DNA of 64,000 nucleotides from Treponema ruminis (GCA_017161305.1 CP031518.1:1302001-1366000), one strand, 5' to 3'; shown: positions 35,085 to 43,674, counted from the first letter of the stretch. The notes: a model not told the origin generated them from the sequence alone. Numbers and translations: made by a program.

Positions 35085-35609
35085 TTACAATCCTAATTCA
35101 TACAAATAAAAATCAGTCCAGCCGGTGTTGTCAGCAAACAAACGCTGCTTTCCGCAATAAACAAATCCAAGTCCTTCATAGAGTTTCTGAGCAGGAAGAT
35201 TTGAATAAAGCGCATCAAATCGGCAGACTTTCATTTTATTTGACCGTCCAAGTTCAAGAGCGGCATGAATCATTTTCTTTCCGATTCCTTTTCCCTGAAA
35301 ATCCGGCATGATTCCAAGAATGTGAAGCACCATCACCTCGTCATCATTTACCTCAAACTGCCATTTTACAGGATAATATTCTTTGTCCTGAGAGAATGTG
35401 ATTGCAGTTACACCGGCAAGATTTTCACCTTCCATAAACAGATACATGTTCCCGCTGTCGATGTATTTTTGAATCATTTCATCGCTCGGATGCTTTCCGT
35501 ATTCCCAGCGGACATATTCCTTCATGCCCGGAGTTCGCCTGATTATTTCGATATAGGCTGACCTTACTTTTTCAAAATCAGCGGCGGTCGCTTTTACAAG
35601 ATTATTCAT
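35085..35609 (-). CDS. GNAT family N-acetyltransferase
   Basis: 174 residues with the CoA loop Q-G-K-G-I-G-K-K after L-H-I-L-G-I-M-P-D-F, and A-Q-K-L-Y-E-G-L-G-F near the end. It overlaps the upstream GNAT stop by four bases, so the two are coupled. Confidence 0.87.
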   Translation of the reverse strand: MNNLVKATAADFEKVRSAYIEIIRRTPGMKEYVRWEYGKHPSDEMIQKYIDSGNMYLFMEGENLAGVTAITFSQDKEYYPVKWQFEVNDDEVMVLHILGIMPDFQGKGIGKKMIHAALELGRSNKMKVCRFDALYSNLPAQKLYEGLGFVYCGKQRLFADNTGWTDFYLYELGL

Positions 35610-36070
35610 GCGCTCCCCCGACAGCCCAGTTTTTTCATTTTTGTTTTCTCTCCATACCGCATGGAAACACAGATTTCAGCAAAACCCATACTTTTCCAAA
35701 AGGCCATGCCACTTTTATTCCAAGGCAGAACATCGATGTCGATTGTGTCCGCTTTTAAGTAATCCAACAAAAGCTTAAAAGCTTCACTGCCCAAATGTTT
35801 CCGGCGGTATTCCTTTTTTATATAGAACTGCCTTAAATATAACGGAGACGCTGTATTCCTTACAAGCGCATAACCGACTATTTTATCTGATGCTTCGAGG
35901 GTATCATCTGCAAAGAAATACGCATCATATTCGCCTGAAAGAAAGACTGACATTCTCTTTTCAAGTTCCTTAAGATTCATCGTGTTTGAGCTTTGTTCGT
36001 CTTCAATAAGACATTTGTTCATACCCGCCAAAAGCGTAATATCTTTTGTGGAACATTTTACTATTTGCAT
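35606..36070 (-). CDS. GNAT family N-acetyltransferase, altered CoA loop
   Basis: 154 residues, a paralogue of the protein at 10856-11290. The CoA loop reads R-R-K-H-L-G instead of R-R-x-G-x-G; the first Gly is His, which may weaken CoA binding. The ATG follows GGAGGATTAAAA. An open frame continues 92 codons upstream, but that part is a LysE-transglutaminase chimera and not part of this protein. Confidence 0.82.
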   Translation of the reverse strand: MQIVKCSTKDITLLAGMNKCLIEDEQSSNTMNLKELEKRMSVFLSGEYDAYFFADDTLEASDKIVGYALVRNTASPLYLRQFYIKKEYRRKHLGSEAFKLLLDYLKADTIDIDVLPWNKSGMAFWKSMGFAEICVSMRYGEKTKMKKLGCRGSA

Positions 36071-36346
36071 TTTTAATCCTCCAATTCTTCGGATTTTTTT
36101 ACAGGAATCCAGATTGCTGTGATTGTCGCGGTAATCCTTTTCACCGAAGTCTGACCGTGCGGGAAAGGCAAGGAATTCTTTTTCGAGGCTGAACTGAGCG
36201 TTTACCCCGGCCTTGTTTCCGCGTGCGTCAAGGCGAATCCATTTTTTGAGCGGGCTGATGTAAACCGTGCTCATCGTGTATACAACGCCGGTTCCTGGAA
36301 TCAGCGTGACAATCAATGCCGTAATTAAAAATTGAAGTGAAATCAT
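36071..36346 (-). pseudogene. LysE-transglutaminase chimeric remnant
   Basis: Codons 1-26 are the start of a LysE exporter, the same as at 10007. They join at M-S-T/V-Y-I-S-P to about 50 codons of the transglutaminase-like gene (compare 39380-39535), then run into the GNAT ribosome site. The open frame is a product of recombination. Confidence 0.8.
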
Positions 36347-36362
36347 TTTTACCTCATTCTAT

Positions 36363-36488
36363 TCAAAATAAACTCATACGAAAATTCAATTCCGCGGCAA
36401 GTAAGGCTCTCGCACAATTCAAATCTTCATTCCAATACAATTCGTGTACACGTTTTTTGATATAAGTAAGTTCTGCTTCTCTTATCAT
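36363..36488 (-). pseudogene. Truncated C_GCAxxG_C_C-family gene
   Basis: 41 codons. R-V-H-E-L-Y-W-N-E-D-L-N-C-A-R-A is the conserved start of the C_GCAxxG_C_C redox family. The remaining Cys motifs are absent; the tail is foreign. Confidence 0.5.
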
Positions 36489-36507
36489 AGTAAAAACATC
36501 CGCCTTA

Positions 36508-36987
36508 TCAGTCCCAATTAAAATTTTTTTTCATGCAAAGCGAGTCGTCCATGGAAACATAAGGCCCGTAATTCTTTATGATTTCAAATCCGAGCTTTTT
36601 ATACACATGGCAGGATTCTTGCAGCAATTCGCCGGTCTCAAGGATTATATTCTTAAAACCAAGCTCCTTTGCCCAGTTAATCAACTCCTGAACGAGCCTT
36701 GTTCCGATTCCATGCCCCTGAAATTTTTCTCGCACAAAGATTCTTTTGAGTTCTACGGCATTTTCTATATCATCGTAAGTATATTCTCGCAAAGCTCCCG
36801 CCCCCGCAACTTCATCGCCCGAATAAACGACAACAGCTTCTTTTATATCATCAAGCAGATTGTATTGGTGATATTGCTTACGCTCGACAACCCTTCCAAG
36901 CCGCCTGTCTAAATCCAAATCCAAAAGGTAGCAATTTTCTATAAAATCACTATCGTTGCCGGAACATCTTTTCATTCGACAGTTCAT
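36508..36987 (-). CDS. GNAT family N-acetyltransferase
   Basis: 159 residues with the CoA loop Q-G-H-G-I-G-T after [10 protein letters not shown], and V-Y-K-K-L-G-F near the end. It starts two bases after the stop of the next GNAT in the operon. A second ATG four codons in (M-K-R-C-S) is also possible. Confidence 0.86.
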   Translation of the reverse strand: MNCRMKRCSGNDSDFIENCYLLDLDLDRRLGRVVERKQYHQYNLLDDIKEAVVVYSGDEVAGAGALREYTYDDIENAVELKRIFVREKFQGHGIGTRLVQELINWAKELGFKNIILETGELLQESCHVYKKLGFEIIKNYGPYVSMDDSLCMKKNFNWD

Positions 36988-36989
36988 TT

Positions 36990-37463
36990 TTATTTCTCGC
37001 TGCCAAGAGTTTTTAGAGTATCGCCTGCGATGCGGTACACTGTCCAGTCCTTCATTGGCTCTGCTCCGAGCGAAAGATAAAAATCAATGCTTGGCTTGTT
37101 CCAGTCCAGGCACCACCATTCAAGGCGGCCACATCCTCGCTCAACGGCAATTTTTGCAAGCGTCTGAATCAAAGCCTTTCCGTATCCCTTTCCGCGGTAT
37201 TCCGGTTTTACGTACAAATCTTCAAGATAAATGCCGGCACGCCCCAAAAACGTAGAGAAATTATGAAAGAACAAGGCAAAGCCCACTTCTTTTCCATCTT
37301 CAAGCGCAAAAATCACTTCGGCCTTCTGCTTTTCAAAAATCCATTCCTTCAAAGTCGCCTCGTCAGCCACAACTTCGGAAAGCATTTTTTCATACGATGC
37401 AAGTTCTTTTATAAACTGAAGGATAAGAGCCGTGTCCTTTTCTGTCACAAATCTGTATTCCAT
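36990..37463 (-). CDS. GNAT acetyltransferase, diamine/SSAT-like
   Basis: 157 residues with strong resemblance to spermidine/diamine N-acetyltransferases: [18 protein letters not shown], CoA loop R-G-K-G-Y-G-K-A and [13 protein letters not shown]. This is the only GNAT in the window whose substrate class can be guessed (polyamine-like). Confidence 0.87.
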   Translation of the reverse strand: MEYRFVTEKDTALILQFIKELASYEKMLSEVVADEATLKEWIFEKQKAEVIFALEDGKEVGFALFFHNFSTFLGRAGIYLEDLYVKPEYRGKGYGKALIQTLAKIAVERGCGRLEWWCLDWNKPSIDFYLSLGAEPMKDWTVYRIAGDTLKTLGSEK

Positions 37464-37476
37464 AGAATTTATCTCC

Positions 37477-37833
37477 TTATTTCCTGGCCTTGCCGCCGAT
37501 TCCCCAGTTTATGTCAGGCTGCTCAATAATCTGAATGAAAATATCCGCAGGAGCAACGCCGAGTTTTCCGACATTTTGGCAAATTTCGCGGTAAACGGCT
37601 TCTTTCTGCTCGTCCGTACGGCCGGGGAAAAGATGAAGCTCGATTATCATGAAATTTTCGCTCTTAAAATCAGGAAAGACAAAATCTTCTTTGGAAAACT
37701 TGTAAACCCGATGAAAGAAATCCCTGTCCTCGATTTTGAGCGCGCTAACAAGACCTTCGTGCACGACCTTGTTCAATTCTTTGATTCTCTCGCTTGTCCA
37801 ACTGTCACGAACGCTGATCTTTACTAATGGCAT
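37477..37833 (-). CDS. Tautomerase-family protein
   Basis: 118 residues of the tautomerase superfamily (Tautomerase_2 type). The catalytic Pro is residue 2, directly after Met. The C-terminal half shows I-E-L-H-L-F-P-G-R-T-D-E-Q-K-E-A-V. It would catalyse keto-enol tautomerisation of an unknown substrate. It lies between two GNATs, three bases after one. Confidence 0.85.
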   Translation of the reverse strand: MPLVKISVRDSWTSERIKELNKVVHEGLVSALKIEDRDFFHRVYKFSKEDFVFPDFKSENFMIIELHLFPGRTDEQKEAVYREICQNVGKLGVAPADIFIQIIEQPDINWGIGGKARK

Positions 37834-37836
37834 AGG

Positions 37837-38310
37837 TTACTCCTTTGATTGAGGAATATACTTCATAGGCGTAAAGCGGATTCCGTCGATTGTTTTTTCT
37901 TCATCCGTTGCCACAAAGCCAACAGCCTTGTAAAAAGGCAATCCATACGGAGAAGAATTGAGCGTGACCGACTCGCCCTTGTATTCGTTCAGTACATGGC
38001 GAATCAAGCGGCTTCCTAGCCCCCGCCTGTGATAGCTTCCGTCCACAAACATAAAGCAGATGTGGCGTTTTTCTACCCTTATGGTGCAGAGTGCGACAAG
38101 TTTGCTTCCATCAAAAGTTCCGTAATAGTCAAGGCCGCTTAAATATACAGGGTCGTTAAGGCTTTTTCGGAATGACTCGGTTCCTTCGGCAGAATAATCC
38201 GGCGATTCGTATTCGCAAAAAACCTTCCAAGCAAGAGAATGTGCTTCTGGAATCTCTGTTTTAGTAAGTTTTCGTATGCAAAATGATGATTCTGAATTGT
38301 CACCTTTCAT
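37837..38310 (-). CDS. GNAT family N-acetyltransferase
   Basis: 157 residues with the CoA loop H-R-R-G-L-G-S after C-F-M-F-V-D-G-S-Y. The C-terminal L-N-S-S-P-Y-G-L-P-F-Y-K-A-V-G-F is distinctive. It continues the minus-strand operon with a three-base gap to the tautomerase. Confidence 0.87.
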   Translation of the reverse strand: MKGDNSESSFCIRKLTKTEIPEAHSLAWKVFCEYESPDYSAEGTESFRKSLNDPVYLSGLDYYGTFDGSKLVALCTIRVEKRHICFMFVDGSYHRRGLGSRLIRHVLNEYKGESVTLNSSPYGLPFYKAVGFVATDEEKTIDGIRFTPMKYIPQSKE

Positions 38311-38321
38311 TTTATTACCCT

Positions 38322-38762
38322 CTATTCGTAAAAATAAGTATAAAAATCATACTCACCTGTTTTCCAGCTATTTTTTTCGTAAAAGGCTTTTGCCCTACTG
38401 TTGCTTTTTTCCGTAACTAGAATAAAGCCTTTAGCCTTATCAGCAAAATAATTTTTAACAAAGGCCATAAGCTCTTGTCCAATTCCCAGATTTCTGTAAT
38501 TCTCATCAACGAAGAAATCATTCAGAATCCACTGAGCTTTTAACGAGACAGTTGAATAAGACGGATACAATTGAATAAAGCCGGCAATTTTTTTATTCCG
38601 ATTCTCGTAGATGAAAATTTTTGACTGATTATTCGTCATCCGCATTTCTATAAAATCATGAACTTCTTTTTCAGTTTGATTTTCAACTTCATAAAATGCC
38701 CTGTAATTCATCACGACTTTCACAATTCTGTTTATATCCGAAAATTCAGCTTCTCTTACCAT
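38322..38762 (-). CDS. GNAT family N-acetyltransferase
   Basis: 146 residues with the CoA loop R-N-L-G-I-G-Q-E after N-D-F-F-V-D-E-N-Y, and A-K-A-F-Y-E-K-N-S-W near the end. GGGGTG lies four bases before the ATG chosen; an ATG four codons earlier lies on that site. It overlaps the previous GNAT by 17 bases. Confidence 0.86.
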   Translation of the reverse strand: MVREAEFSDINRIVKVVMNYRAFYEVENQTEKEVHDFIEMRMTNNQSKIFIYENRNKKIAGFIQLYPSYSTVSLKAQWILNDFFVDENYRNLGIGQELMAFVKNYFADKAKGFILVTEKSNSRAKAFYEKNSWKTGEYDFYTYFYE

Positions 38763-39273
38763 AACACACCCCATTATATATTTCTTCCGTACCCAATACT
38801 TTTATTCCATTATCGGATCTCTTTTTTACATTTTTCCTCATATAAACAAAGGAAAGACCTGACTTGCCCTGTTCTTCTTTGAAGATTCTGTAGCCAGCCT
38901 TTTGATAAAGCTGAATGTTCGGAAGACTTTTTGTGCAGGTAAAAAGCTCGTAAACTTCGTTAGAAAACAATTTTTCTACTTCAAGAAGAAGTTTAGTTCC
39001 CAGCCCACGCTTACGGTATGACTGCAAGACCATAAGCCTTCCGATCTCAACACATTCCAAAGTTTTTTTGCAGCGAACGGACGCGATGATTTTATTGCCA
39101 TCTGTGATTTTAAGAACTTTCCAGTTTGGAAAGTCACCTTCCGCATCTGAAAGGGTTTCGAGCAAAGGCGGAATATCGTGGGTTCCAACCAGCTCGGCTT
39201 CTGATTCAAAAGCCACACGCTGAAGTTCAAATAGTTCTTTTATGTCTGATTCTGTTGCAAAGGTACATTCCAT
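38746..39273 (-). CDS. GNAT family N-acetyltransferase
   Basis: 175 residues with the CoA loop R-K-R-G-L-G-T-K after G-R-L-M-V-L-Q-S-Y, and Q-L-Y-Q-K-A-G-Y. The last 20 residues look added by read-through into the next gene's leader. Its own leader is the same 30-bp stretch that precedes the broken LysE gene at 10007. Confidence 0.86.
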   Translation of the reverse strand: MECTFATESDIKELFELQRVAFESEAELVGTHDIPPLLETLSDAEGDFPNWKVLKITDGNKIIASVRCKKTLECVEIGRLMVLQSYRKRGLGTKLLLEVEKLFSNEVYELFTCTKSLPNIQLYQKAGYRIFKEEQGKSGLSFVYMRKNVKKRSDNGIKVLGTEEIYNGVCYGKRS

Positions 39274-39303
39274 TTTTATTACCTCATCCTATTCAATGTC
39301 GTT

Positions 39304-39879
39304 TCACCATTCCGCGCGAACTTCAAGAATGTTGCCGCTCGTATTTAGAATTTCTTTAAGCCGCGCGTCCAAATCAGTGTGGTTGTCGCGGTAATCCTTT
39401 TCGCCAAAGTCTGACCGTGCTGGAAAGGCAAGGAATTCTTTTTCGAGGCTGAACTGAGCGTTTACCCCGGCCTTGTTTCCGCGTGCGTCAAGGCGAATCC
39501 ATTTTTTGAGCGGGCTGATGTAAACCGTGTTCATCGCGTGGATTATGTAGCCGTCGCTTGCGTCATCGGCGCGTGTCAGATACTGGTAGCTTATTCCGCT
39601 AGGTATTTTATTTGCGCGAAGCAGGGCTGCGAGCAGGCAGGATTTTGTCCAGCAGATGCCGGTTCCGTTTTTGAGCACGTCGCTTGCCTTTTTTGAGACC
39701 ACGGTGAGCCTTGCGTCCCAGCTGTGGGGAATCTCGTCGCGCACAAATCTGTATGCCCTTTGGATGTAGTCCACCTCATCAGAAGAAGCGGCTTTCAGTT
39801 CGTCCGCTTTCTGCACAATCAGCGGATTTGAAAAATCAATGCAGTCCGTTTCCCTTAAGAATTCAGATAAATCTTCCAT
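39304..39879 (-). CDS. Transglutaminase-like cysteine protein
   Basis: 191 residues. The catalytic triad is Cys in G-I-C-W-T-K-S, His in I-I-H-A-M-N-T-V-Y and Asp in I-R-L-D-A-R-G. It belongs to the transglutaminase-like hydrolase fold; the substrate is unknown. Three parts of this gene recur elsewhere (5787-5850, 9947-9976, 36119-36275), so it is the intact source of several fragments. It lies 14 bases after the DinB-DUF3795 gene. Confidence 0.84.
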   Translation of the reverse strand: MEDLSEFLRETDCIDFSNPLIVQKADELKAASSDEVDYIQRAYRFVRDEIPHSWDARLTVVSKKASDVLKNGTGICWTKSCLLAALLRANKIPSGISYQYLTRADDASDGYIIHAMNTVYISPLKKWIRLDARGNKAGVNAQFSLEKEFLAFPARSDFGEKDYRDNHTDLDARLKEILNTSGNILEVRAEW

Positions 39880-39893
39880 TAAGCTTTTTCTCC

Positions 39894-40946
39894 CTACCTG
39901 ATCTCTTCAAGAATCCTCAGGCCGTCTTCGATTTCCTCGCCAAGGACTTCCTGAATTTTCTGGAAATCCTTTTTCTTGTGGAGAGTTTCGAGGACTTTCA
40001 GCAATTCCTTTTTGCCGTGTTTTTGTATGAAAAGAGCCATCGCCCTTATGGCGTTTGTATCTTTGCCCAATGAGTAAAAGCCTTTTTTGCAATCATAAAG
40101 CTCGTCGCATTCATAGCAGCCGTCAAGGCCTTTTTCTTTGCAGCAGGCTGTGTTGGGGCATACACCGTCTGGGGAACAGGTCGCGAACGAACAGGTGTTG
40201 TAAATTGTCCTGCAAGAACCGCACCAGGCCGTAAGAAAACAGTGATTGCAGGAAAGCCCGCAGCAGGCAATCTGGTCTACGCCTTTTTTTGCCTCCTGAC
40301 ACAACTTGTTTTTGATTCGCCGCATTGCTTCCACGTGCATAATCCAGTGGCGGGAAAATGGCATCTGTATCAAGCCTTTTACATTTTTACCGCACCAGAA
40401 ATCAATCAGCCAGGAAGCAGAATCGCTGTCACTGACGCACTTGCCTGCAATAAGTCTTTCTTTGTCCGCGCACGAAAACTTCCGCTTTAAGTCTGAAAAT
40501 CGCAGGCTCTTCAAAAGCTCATTTGTGGAATCCATCACCGCCTTGCAATAGTCATAAAGGGCTTTTACGTTGAGCTTTTTTGAAAACTCAACCATCACCT
40601 CACCATAAAGCTCATTTCCTGTCGTGATAAGCGGGCTCTTTATTTTCTCCTGCCAGTCCTCTTCAAAAATCTGACTGTCATGCAAAATCAGCGTATGACA
40701 AACAATATCTTCAATACGAAAAAGATGCCAGAGCGACCATGCAAGAGTGGCGTTATGATTTGACTCACCGTCTCCAAAAGGCAGCTGATAAAAAGCCACT
40801 GGAGGAAAAGTCTTTATAATAGAAGAAATCTGCTCAAACAAGTTGCCGCGTAATTCAAGAAGAAGATTTATGCCTTCAGAGAAGGTCGATTCCTTAGAAA
40901 TGAGAGTTTGCATTTTTTTATTTTTTTCTGACCATTCTTTATCCAT
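39894..40946 (-). CDS. DinB-like and DUF3795 fusion protein
   Basis: 350 residues. The first 220 resemble the DinB/YfiT four-helix metal-binding fold, with His residues in S-N-H-N-A-T-L-A-W-S-L-W-H and H-W-I-M-H. Residues 225-350 are a DUF3795 domain, with C-C-G-L-S-C-N-H-C and many later Cys pairs. DinB-like proteins include bacillithiol and mycothiol transferases, so a thiol-linked detoxification role is conceivable but unproven. The first codons recur at 5725-5768. Confidence 0.7.
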   Translation of the reverse strand: MDKEWSEKNKKMQTLISKESTFSEGINLLLELRGNLFEQISSIIKTFPPVAFYQLPFGDGESNHNATLAWSLWHLFRIEDIVCHTLILHDSQIFEEDWQEKIKSPLITTGNELYGEVMVEFSKKLNVKALYDYCKAVMDSTNELLKSLRFSDLKRKFSCADKERLIAGKCVSDSDSASWLIDFWCGKNVKGLIQMPFSRHWIMHVEAMRRIKNKLCQEAKKGVDQIACCGLSCNHCFLTAWCGSCRTIYNTCSFATCSPDGVCPNTACCKEKGLDGCYECDELYDCKKGFYSLGKDTNAIRAMALFIQKHGKKELLKVLETLHKKKDFQKIQEVLGEEIEDGLRILEEIR

Positions 40947-40964
40947 CTTTATTTTCCTCCGCTT

Positions 40965-41669
40965 TTATGCGACATCCTCAGGATTGCACAGGAATCCGGC
41001 GTAGTCAAATTTGTAGAAAGTGACGTTGTTTCCGAAGATGCTTACCTTCGTTGCGCGGGCAAGGGCTTTCCCATCCTTGATTTCCTGCGCTCCTTCAATC
41101 AGCTTTGAAATCAAATCCTTCTGTACCGGGAAGGAACCGTGCATGGGATAAATCTGGTCGTATAAACTGTCGAACTGAGCAAGATGCCTGAGACTTTTGA
41201 TATACTGGTCCAGATTCCGCCTTTCTCCGTACATAAAAATATGGCTGTTCTGGACTGAATCCCCGCTTATTAAAACCCGGTATTTTTTGTCGAGGATTGC
41301 GATGCTTCCAGGAGTGTGACCCGGCATGTCGATAATCATAAGCTCCCTTTCGCCCAGATCGATGACATCACCTTCATGAACCGGGAGGATTTTGCCCGTT
41401 CCCTTGTGCGCGCGATAGTTTTTTTCTTCTTTCGGACTCATATAAAATTCTTTGAAGGCTCCGTTCCCCGAAATATGGTCAGGATCTGCATGAGTATTTA
41501 TCAGAATGAGCGGAAGGGATGTAATGCTTTCCGCAAGATTTTTTGCCTCCGGATAGTTCATTCCCGTATCAATCAAAGCCGCCTTCTGGCTTCCGCAAAG
41601 CAAATAGAACCTGACAGAACCGTCCTCAATGCGCCATGTGTTTTCATCAATCTTAATACAATTTTTCAT
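40965..41669 (-). CDS. MBL-fold metallo-hydrolase
   Basis: 234 residues with N-T-H-A-D-P-D-H-I-S-G-N (metal site), D-M-P-G-H-T-P-G-S-I-A, I-S-G-D-S-V and Y-P-M-H-G-S-F-P. It is the first gene behind module copy 8 and heads the second long minus-strand operon. The -10 ends six bases before the ATG and no ribosome site exists, so translation is probably leaderless. The substrate is unknown. Confidence 0.85.
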   Translation of the reverse strand: MKNCIKIDENTWRIEDGSVRFYLLCGSQKAALIDTGMNYPEAKNLAESITSLPLILINTHADPDHISGNGAFKEFYMSPKEEKNYRAHKGTGKILPVHEGDVIDLGERELMIIDMPGHTPGSIAILDKKYRVLISGDSVQNSHIFMYGERRNLDQYIKSLRHLAQFDSLYDQIYPMHGSFPVQKDLISKLIEGAQEIKDGKALARATKVSIFGNNVTFYKFDYAGFLCNPEDVA

Positions 41670-41675
41670 ATCATT

Positions 41676-41745
41676 GTAATACGCTAAAACTCACACAATT
41701 GGAATACATTTCCGACAAGATGCATGGTTTTGCCGATGAAATGCA
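41676..41745 (-). promoter_or_regulatory. Direct-repeat promoter module, copy 8
   Basis: Minus-strand half-sites start 21 bp apart. TTGTCG, 31 bp, then TATTAC. The MBL ATG is six bases past the -10, placing the start site at or next to the start codon. Confidence 0.78.
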
Positions 41746-41796
41746 GTCCTTCCCATATTGCCCTGCTCTATTATTTGGAATAATGTTTTAAAAGCG

Positions 41797-42465
41797 ATGA
41801 AAATTATTACAAACGAAGATGCAAGAAACTTTCTCATCAATTATCAGAATCTGAACGGTGATGAAAAACTACAGGGCTATGACGGCGCGAAAGAATACTT
41901 AAACAAAGTGCGCTGTGTGCAGTTTGACCCTCTGAATGTTGTCGGAAGAAATCCTGATTTGGTGCTGCAGTCGCGTGTTACAAATTACAAGCCGGAAATT
42001 CTTGCTGATCTGCTTTACAAAGAGCGCTGCCTGATTGATGAAATAAAGGCCTTCATTCGTGAAAACGGTCCTCTTCCTGCAAACAAAATTAATATCGGCG
42101 GAAATGCCAGACCCGGCAGATGGGGGCACAAAAAGCTTTCAAGTGCAGCGCTTGATTATCTTTACAACAATGGCGAACTTGGAATCAGCTGCAAGCGGAA
42201 GACTCACAAAATCTATGATTTAAGCGAAAGGCTCTTTCCAAAAGAGATTCTTACGGCAGGAGATTCTTTTTCAAGCGAACATGATTTTTATAAGTGGTAC
42301 ATAAAACGCAGGATTGCAGCCATCGGTCTTTTATGGAATAAGAACGGCGGTGCCTGACTCGGTCATTTTCTCGCAGACCAGAAGCTTAGGACTGAAATTA
42401 TCGGGGAACTGGTTGATGAAGGAGAGCTGCTTTCCGTTCAGGTTGAAGGCTCAGTTGAATCTTAA
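41797..42465 (+). pseudogene. YcaQ/AlkX-family winged-helix gene, disrupted
   Basis: It encodes the N-terminal half of a YcaQ-like protein (crosslink-repair DNA glycosylase family; V-Q-F-D-P-L-N-V-V-G-R-N-P-D-L-V-L). After G-G-A a TGA at 42355 interrupts the frame, which then continues L-G-H-F-L-A-D-Q-K-L-R-T-E-I, so the stop probably arose from a Trp codon. After the next stop the gene is cut by an inverted piece of the alpha/beta hydrolase. Confidence 0.7.
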
Positions 42466-42602
42466 AATCGCATCCTGAGCAACCGGAAAGTTTTGAGAGG
42501 CGATTTTCCCGCGCCAGATATTAATCCGCTCTTTTTGCGTGTATGCCCGGCAGCGCAGGCTAGGAAAGAAAATCTGCGTGATTACGGAATGCATCTTCCT
42601 TT
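42466..42602 (-). pseudogene. Inverted fragment of the alpha/beta hydrolase gene
   Basis: About 137 bp nearly identical to 5384-5506 (codons around M-H-S-V-I-T-Q-I-F-F), in the opposite orientation. It truncates the YcaQ-like gene. Confidence 0.85.
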
Positions 42603-42605
42603 TTC

Positions 42606-42638
42606 AGATAAGATGCATATTTGTACAGATGAAATACA
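42606..42638 (-). promoter_or_regulatory. Direct-repeat promoter module, copy 9 (decayed)
   Basis: Degenerate half-sites (TGTATTTCATC, TGCATCTTATC) start 21 bp apart on the minus strand. At the usual 31-bp distance there is GATTTT, not a -10, because hydrolase DNA has been joined there. Probably inactive. Confidence 0.6.
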
Positions 42639-42663
42639 GTCGGCAAAAAGTAAAAAACTATAA

Positions 42664-42687
42664 CCCGTCTGCCTTATGACAGACGGG
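42664..42687 (-). terminator. Terminator of the MerR-type gene
   Basis: CCCGTCTG / CAGACGGG stem with an eight-base loop; TTATAGTTTTTTAC follows on the minus strand. It is nine bases past the regulator stop. Confidence 0.7.
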
Positions 42688-42695
42688 AACTTTCA

Positions 42696-43487
42696 TTACT
42701 CTATCGGAAGCTGAATTTCTGTAAGCCAGTCGTCAACAGAATCCTTATTCCAGATTCCGTCGATGTAACATTCGCGGCTGAAACCTGCGATTTTATAACC
42801 GTTTTCTTCGGCATATTTCATAATGAAAGCGTATGCTTCGCCAATTTGGTCGTAAGCTCCTTTATGGAAAATGCTTAAGACTTTTACGGCAGGAAGTTTT
42901 TTGAACTTGATATTCTCGCTCTCCTGTCCAAAGTCGGTAACGGCTTCCACATGGCGGATAAGAACGTTGTTTTCCCGATATTCGCCATCCGGGTATTCAC
43001 AGAATTCGTAAGGCGGTTCCGCACATTTAAGGTTTGGATTGAGCTTTTTGAATTCTTCGCCAATTGCAGGAATTACATGCATCATATCTGAATATTTTGC
43101 GAGTCTTTTTTCCGCAATGTAGACAATCTGCTCCGGGATATTTTTTACTGTAACCTGATACTTCATAGTAGTTTTCTCCAAAATATGTTTGATGATTGAA
43201 AGACGGACGTCAATTTCTTTCTGCTGAACTTGGAGTTGCAGGGCTTTTTCTTCAAGGATTTTGCGCGCATTATTTCCTTTAAAAATTGCCTTGATTTCTT
43301 CAATCGACAAGTCAAGCTGGCGGTAAGATTTGATTTTTGCCGCCCGCCTCAGCTGGTCTGTCGTGTAAAAGCGGTATCCCGTCCATTCGTCAACGGAAGC
43401 AGGAATCAGAAGGCCTTCCTTTTCGTAGAATCTGAGTGCCTTTACAGTCATCTGACACAGCTTTGAAAACTCACCGATTTTCAGCAT
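42696..43487 (-). CDS. MerR-family regulator with GyrI-like domain
   Basis: 263 residues: an N-terminal MerR helix-turn-helix (I-G-E-F-S-K-L-C-Q-M-T-V-K-A-L-R-F-Y-E-K), a coiled-coil linker and a C-terminal GyrI-like ligand-binding domain, the layout of BmrR-type drug sensors. GGAGG lies nine bases before the ATG. A longer frame would run back through the promoter and is rejected. Probably autoregulated through the site at 43514-43544; no pump gene lies in the same direction. Confidence 0.88.
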   Translation of the reverse strand: MLKIGEFSKLCQMTVKALRFYEKEGLLIPASVDEWTGYRFYTTDQLRRAAKIKSYRQLDLSIEEIKAIFKGNNARKILEEKALQLQVQQKEIDVRLSIIKHILEKTTMKYQVTVKNIPEQIVYIAEKRLAKYSDMMHVIPAIGEEFKKLNPNLKCAEPPYEFCEYPDGEYRENNVLIRHVEAVTDFGQESENIKFKKLPAVKVLSIFHKGAYDQIGEAYAFIMKYAEENGYKIAGFSRECYIDGIWNKDSVDDWLTEIQLPIE

Positions 43488-43513
43488 AAGATTTCGTCCT
43501 CCAACTAATATGA

Positions 43514-43544
43514 AGTCTAAGTTATCCCCTAAGGGGAGAGTCAA
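43514..43544 (-). promoter_or_regulatory. MerR-type promoter with 19-bp spacer
   Basis: TTGACT and TAGACT are separated by exactly 19 bp that hold the dyad CTCCCCTTAGGGGA. Long spacers with a central dyad are the hallmark of promoters activated by MerR proteins through DNA untwisting. Confidence 0.8.
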
Positions 43545-43577
43545 GAAAGATTCTAAACTATTTTGAGAATTTTTTTG

Positions 43578-43647
43578 TGCATTTCATCGCTCAATCCATG
43601 CATCTTGTCTGAAATGGATTTTTTTTCATAGAGAAATGTCATAAAAT
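43578..43647 (+). promoter_or_regulatory. Direct-repeat promoter module, copy 10
   Basis: Half-sites start 21 bp apart. TTGTCT, 31 bp, TAAAAT. About 60 bp of this copy is duplicated as copy 11. Confidence 0.8.
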
Positions 43648-43674
43648 GACTTCATCTAACTAATGAGGAAAAAA

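Noticed and set aside
35606..36346. A membrane-anchored GNAT with LysE helix
   Set aside because: The upstream codons are recognisable fragments of LysE and transglutaminase genes, and a strong ribosome site precedes the internal GNAT start.
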